Shown here: positions 63,905 through 64,000 of the stretch, one piece after another
Layout of the letters: each line of letters starts with the position of its first letter
Position numbering within the stretch: position 1 is the first letter of the stretch
NCBI GenBank assembly: GCA_014155875.1
Contig: JACEFZ010028124.1
Coordinates: 248,001 to 312,000 of the forward strand
Source: Cepaea nemoralis
Taxonomy: Eukaryota > Mollusca > Gastropoda > Stylommatophora > Helicidae
Direction of reading: 5' to 3'
Length of the DNA stretch: 64,000 nucleotides
Translations under genes and position numbers: made by a program
Notes under the pieces: model-generated
Told to the model about the DNA's origin: nothing
Database searches by the model: none
The model's input: only the letters and a program-made list of their open reading frames with translations

Positions 63905-64000
63905 TGTCTGTCTGTCTTATTTGTTTCTGGAAGGCCTGTCTCATTTGTTTTTCTATCTGTCCATTGTATACTTTGCATTTTCCTCAGAAACCACTGTCAG
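63905..64000 (-). pseudogene. RTE C-terminal piece in inverted orientation, cut by the window end
   Basis: The last 50 bases match 22965-23010 on the minus strand (CAGAAACCAC end; MQSIQWTDRKTNETGL in translation). The preceding fragment runs on the plus strand up to CYVEPV at about 63904, so the element switches orientation here. Confidence 0.78.

Noticed and set aside
56833..64000. A sixth DHRS4-like exon
   Set aside because: I looked for a frame resembling the next segment (G-S-V-V-I-V-S-S type, then the Y-x-x-x-K motif) with an acceptor and found none; the region is LINE, minisatellite and RTE sequence.

Overview
This is a stretch of a repeat-rich animal nuclear genome. The reasons are split coding exons with GT/AG introns, tRNA-derived SINEs, RTE-type and RNase H-bearing LINEs, mariner remnants and long CT, CTTT and AGTT microsatellites. 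The mix looks like a mollusc or another lophotrochozoan invertebrate, but that is inference; nothing here names the species. There is no bacterial gene organisation, rRNA, intact tRNA gene or CRISPR array.

The only host gene I can support is on the + strand: the 5' half of a DHRS4-like short-chain dehydrogenase/reductase. Five exons (37744-37805, 39749-39926, 42102-42179, 52110-52133, 56762-56832) join in frame with canonical splice sites and give about 138 residues. They cover the NADP(H)-binding TASTDGIG motif, the RRLAQDG and SSRKQQNVD segments, the SNAAV motif and the VVPELEKRG helix. The catalytic Tyr/Lys exons must lie beyond position 64000. The introns are 1.9, 2.2, 9.9, 4.6 and more than 7 kb and are filled with mobile elements.

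Layout. 1-24.6 kb: minisatellites of 22, 39, 36, 39 and about 34 bp, many SINEs (families A to E are my own labels), decayed RTE fragments, a MITE, and a foldback element with about 221-bp arms. 24.66-31.5 kb: a 42-bp satellite of roughly 145-150 units, carrying two copies of a 338-bp dispersed element. 31.5-37.7 kb: SINE and RTE remnants, a 71-bp-arm hairpin, AT-rich DNA, an element beginning ACTAGCTGACCCGGC, and a mariner end. 37.7-56.8 kb: the DHRS4-like exons, with nested RTE copies, a 5.1-kb LINE (copy A), an internally deleted mariner, and a 37/38-bp minisatellite that runs into the acceptor of exon 5. 57-64 kb: RTE fragments and a second, 4.9-kb full-length LINE (copy B) inserted in a 42-bp minisatellite.

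Most element boundaries below rest on target-site duplications (TSDs) or inverted repeats read directly from the sequence, so the order of many insertions can be reconstructed. The most notable observations are: the array built from the exon-5 splice-acceptor unit; a shared in-frame TGA in the RNase H domain of both LINE copies; the frequent occurrence of insertions inside tandem arrays; and a foldback element whose left end is a long AGTT/AGTC/AGTG array.
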